Of a stretch of 7,283 nt of DNA, positions 6,030-7,283 are shown piece by piece. How positions within the stretch are numbered: position 1 is the first letter of the stretch; each line of letters begins with the position of its first letter. The DNA is from Candidatus Spyradenecus faecavium (lineage in GTDB: Bacteria > Verrucomicrobiota > Kiritimatiellia > RFP12 > DVOR01): positions 1 to 7,283 of the forward strand of contig DVOR01000028.1 in the NCBI GenBank assembly GCA_018713405.1. The letters run 5' to 3'. The notes below the pieces were generated by a model. It made no database searches and was not told where the DNA came from. It was given only the letters and a program-made list of their open reading frames with translations. Position numbers and translations under genes: made by a program.

Positions 6030-6105
6030 AAGAGCCGCAAGGGATGGGCACGGTAGAGAGGCCCGCAGGGCCGAACGGCGAAGTGCCCAGGCCCTTGCGG
6101 CTCTT
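6030..6105. repeat. Large composite inverted repeat with nested hairpin
   Basis: Fourteen perfectly paired outer bases (6030-6043 with 6092-6105; arm AAGAGCCGCAAGGG) are followed, after a 1x2 internal loop, by 7 more (TGGGCAC 6045-6051 with GTGCCCA 6083-6089). An internal hairpin GGCCC-GCA-GGGCC sits at 6060-6072. No start codon or protein signal is attached to it, and no T-tract follows. It could be a structured RNA, a cruciform or a small mobile repeat. From here to about 6170 nothing else is recognisable. Confidence 0.8.
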
Positions 6106-6173
6106 TGCGTCTTCGCGGAAGCGCGCGCCACTCCCCCGCCCCGACCCAACCGGACAGGCCCTTAAAATAAGTC

Positions 6174-6201
6174 TTGCCCCCCCCTTGTGTTGTGCTATAG
6201 T
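6174..6201 (+). promoter_or_regulatory. Promoter of the PEP-CTERM gene
   Basis: TTGCCC (6174-6179) and TATAGT (6196-6201) are 16 bp apart, with TGC before the -10 box (extended -10). The predicted transcript starts near 6208 and has a leader of about 43 nt that contains the 8-bp palindrome GCCTAGGC (6224-6231). Confidence 0.7.
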
Positions 6202-6250
6202 TGCAACCGTTCCTGGGCATTCCGCCTAGGCCTATTGTTAGGAGTCAGAC

Positions 6251-6880
6251 ATGAAGAAACTGATGATGGCGGCGACCCTCGCCGCATTGACCTTCGGCGC
6301 CGCCCAGGCCGCAACCCTTGATTGGCAGGAAAACGGTGCGTACAATAACAAGGACATCGTCGCGGGTACGGGATATGACCATCCCTTTGCCTACACCGTT
6401 GCCATCAACGTGACGGGCACGGTGGCGGCAGATGGGACTGACCTCGTCAAGTTCGGCTATTGGAACGGCGACGCGTTCCTCAAGGTGAACACGAACAGTG
6501 AGCTCCGCTATCAGGCTGGCAATTGGAGCCCCTCTGCCACGCGTCCGGCACTTACCACGGGTACTCACGTCATCGCCATCAACTACACCCCTGGGAATAG
6601 TGGCGGCATCGATGTGGCGATTTACGTGGATGGGAAGCAGTATGCCACGTTCAACGAAGGCGGTAACAAGACTGGCCTGAACGTGTGGTTGTATGACAAC
6701 GATGCTTGGGACATCATCAACTCTGCTGCTTACAATGGCACGCTGACCCAGGATGAGATTGATTCCTTGGTGGCGAATGGTTCCGCCGTGCTGAAGACCG
6801 AGGAAGTCCCTGAGCCGACGGCCTTGGCGCTACTCGCCCTCGGCGTGGCCGGTGTGGCCCTCCGCCGCCGCGTGGCCTAA
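6251..6880 (+). CDS. Secreted LamG-like (concanavalin A-like) protein with PEP-CTERM sorting tail
   Basis: This is a 209-aa protein. Residues 1-20 are a clean signal peptide (MKK, hydrophobic core, AQA cleavage site). The body (about 21-180) reads as a single jelly-roll domain of LamG type. A HVIAINYTPG strand is followed by VAIYVDGKQYATF (122-134), and YNGTLTQDEIDSL (161-173) resembles the usual closing stretch of LamG domains. The C-terminus has VPEP (186-189), a hydrophobic segment (190-204) and RRR (205-207), the PEP-CTERM signal. In known systems this is recognised by an EpsH/XrtA-type exosortase, tied to export of surface or extracellular-polymer-associated proteins. AGGAG (6240-6244) lies 6 nt before the ATG. 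Codons are more mixed (more A/T-ending) than in asd or ychJ. The gene is flanked by its own promoter and terminator. The binding target is unknown, and no exosortase gene is in the window. Confidence 0.85.
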   Translation: MKKLMMAATLAALTFGAAQAATLDWQENGAYNNKDIVAGTGYDHPFAYTVAINVTGTVAADGTDLVKFGYWNGDAFLKVNTNSELRYQAGNWSPSATRPALTTGTHVIAINYTPGNSGGIDVAIYVDGKQYATFNEGGNKTGLNVWLYDNDAWDIINSAAYNGTLTQDEIDSLVANGSAVLKTEEVPEPTALALLALGVAGVALRRRVA

Positions 6881-6903
6881 GGCCGCTCTCGACACACCCC
6901 TCC

Positions 6904-6933
6904 AAAAAGCCCCGGCCCCCGCCGGGGCTTTTT
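6904..6933 (+). terminator. Intrinsic terminator of the PEP-CTERM gene
   Basis: A perfect 13-bp stem, AAAAAGCCCCGGC with GCCGGGGCTTTTT, has a CCCC loop and ends in five Ts, 23 nt past the stop codon. Its A-run on the left makes it potentially bidirectional. Confidence 0.95.
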
Positions 6934-6962
6934 CGAGCGCCCCTTGGCGGCACTCAGGAGGT

Positions 6963-7065
6963 GCAGGAGATTCATGAGATTCAGGAGGCGCCCCTGCGGG
7001 GCGACGGACAAGGCCGCCGCCAGGCGATGCCGTCCTGAATCTCGTGAATCTCGTGAATCTCCTGC
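6963..7065. repeat. Composite element: inverted 9-bp tandem arrays around a GC hairpin
   Basis: The left arm 6963-6986 (GCAGGAGATTCATGAGATTC and four more bases) is the near-exact reverse complement of the right arm 7033-7065. The right arm has one extra 9-bp GTGAATCTC unit and one G/A difference. The 46-bp centre begins with the hairpin CGCCCC-TGC-GGGGCG (6989-7003) and continues GACGGACAA. No coding potential is evident. Confidence 0.85.
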
Positions 7066-7088
7066 GCGTCCCGTTCCAATCTGTCACA

Positions 7089-7240
7089 CTGGCAGTCCTG
7101 CGTGCGCCAGCACGCCCTCAATCTGCAACCAATCTGCGAAATCGGCGGTTTCCCCACGCTGGCAGTCCTGCCGGCGGCAGCCGGCCCCAAATCGGCTCCA
7201 ATCGGCGGAATCGGCGGTTTCCCCAATCTGGCAGTCCTGC
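7089..7240. repeat. Degenerate ~70-bp direct repeats with conserved CTGGCAGTCCTGC
   Basis: CTGGCAGTCCTGC occurs at 7089-7101, 7159-7171 and 7228-7240, 70 and 69 bp apart. After each of the first two comes a short hairpin of different sequence (GTGC-GCCA-GCAC, then CCGGC-GGCA-GCCGG). Then follow several AATCTGC/AATCGGC words and the shared AATCGGCGGTTTCCCCA. The third unit diverges after its 13-mer. The remaining bases to 7283 show no gene or clear structure. Confidence 0.8.
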
Positions 7241-7283
7241 GGCCCTCCCGCACGCCGTGAAGGGGCGGGTGGACGGCGGGAAC

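Noticed and set aside
7089..7240. CRISPR-like array
   Set aside because: Only 13 bases are conserved at the start of each unit. Intervening parts are related to one another rather than unique spacers, and no cas gene is present.

Overview
The window reads as chromosome of a high-GC, Gram-negative-type bacterium. Codons in most genes end overwhelmingly in C or G. Starts have clear Shine-Dalgarno sequences, one gene encodes a likely outer-membrane beta-barrel, and another carries a PEP-CTERM sorting tail on a LamG-like domain. PEP-CTERM plus LamG proteins, together with many word-like short repeats between genes, fit the Verrucomicrobiota/Planctomycetota/Kiritimatiellota side of the tree, possibly a Kiritimatiellota-like lineage. 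That placement is inference; there is no rRNA or phylogenetic marker analysis behind it.

Layout. On the minus strand, from about 3.7 kb leftward, lie feoA and feoB (ferrous iron uptake, overlapping by ATGA) under a good sigma-70-type promoter. They are followed by a secreted, beta-strand-rich probable outer-membrane protein that runs off the left edge. On the plus strand, diverging from feoA, is a 156-aa protein of unknown function, then asd (aspartate-semialdehyde dehydrogenase), tightly followed by a YchJ-family SEC-C protein and a strong terminator. After a 350-bp repeat-rich gap comes a secreted LamG-like PEP-CTERM protein with its own promoter and a textbook terminator. The last 400 bp hold only repeats and palindromes.

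How it fits together. FeoA and FeoB import Fe(II). The downstream beta-barrel has a 14-bp inverted repeat of the form TTAGC-N4-GCTAA upstream, and two imperfect relatives sit in the feoA promoter, so the three genes may share a regulator. asd feeds lysine, threonine, methionine and diaminopimelate synthesis. The SEC-C gene is co-transcribed with it by position.

The most unusual content is a set of repeats. Tandem arrays of 7-, 8- and 9-bp units recur, each near a short GC-rich hairpin ending in GGGCGAC. One heptamer array lies inside the signal peptide of the beta-barrel protein, where it encodes the hydrophobic core. This is the same arrangement as the pentamer repeats of Neisseria opa genes, and it makes the gene a candidate phase-variable (contingency) locus. 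An inverted copy of the array lies upstream, so the 5' end of the gene is bracketed by 25-bp perfect inverted repeats.
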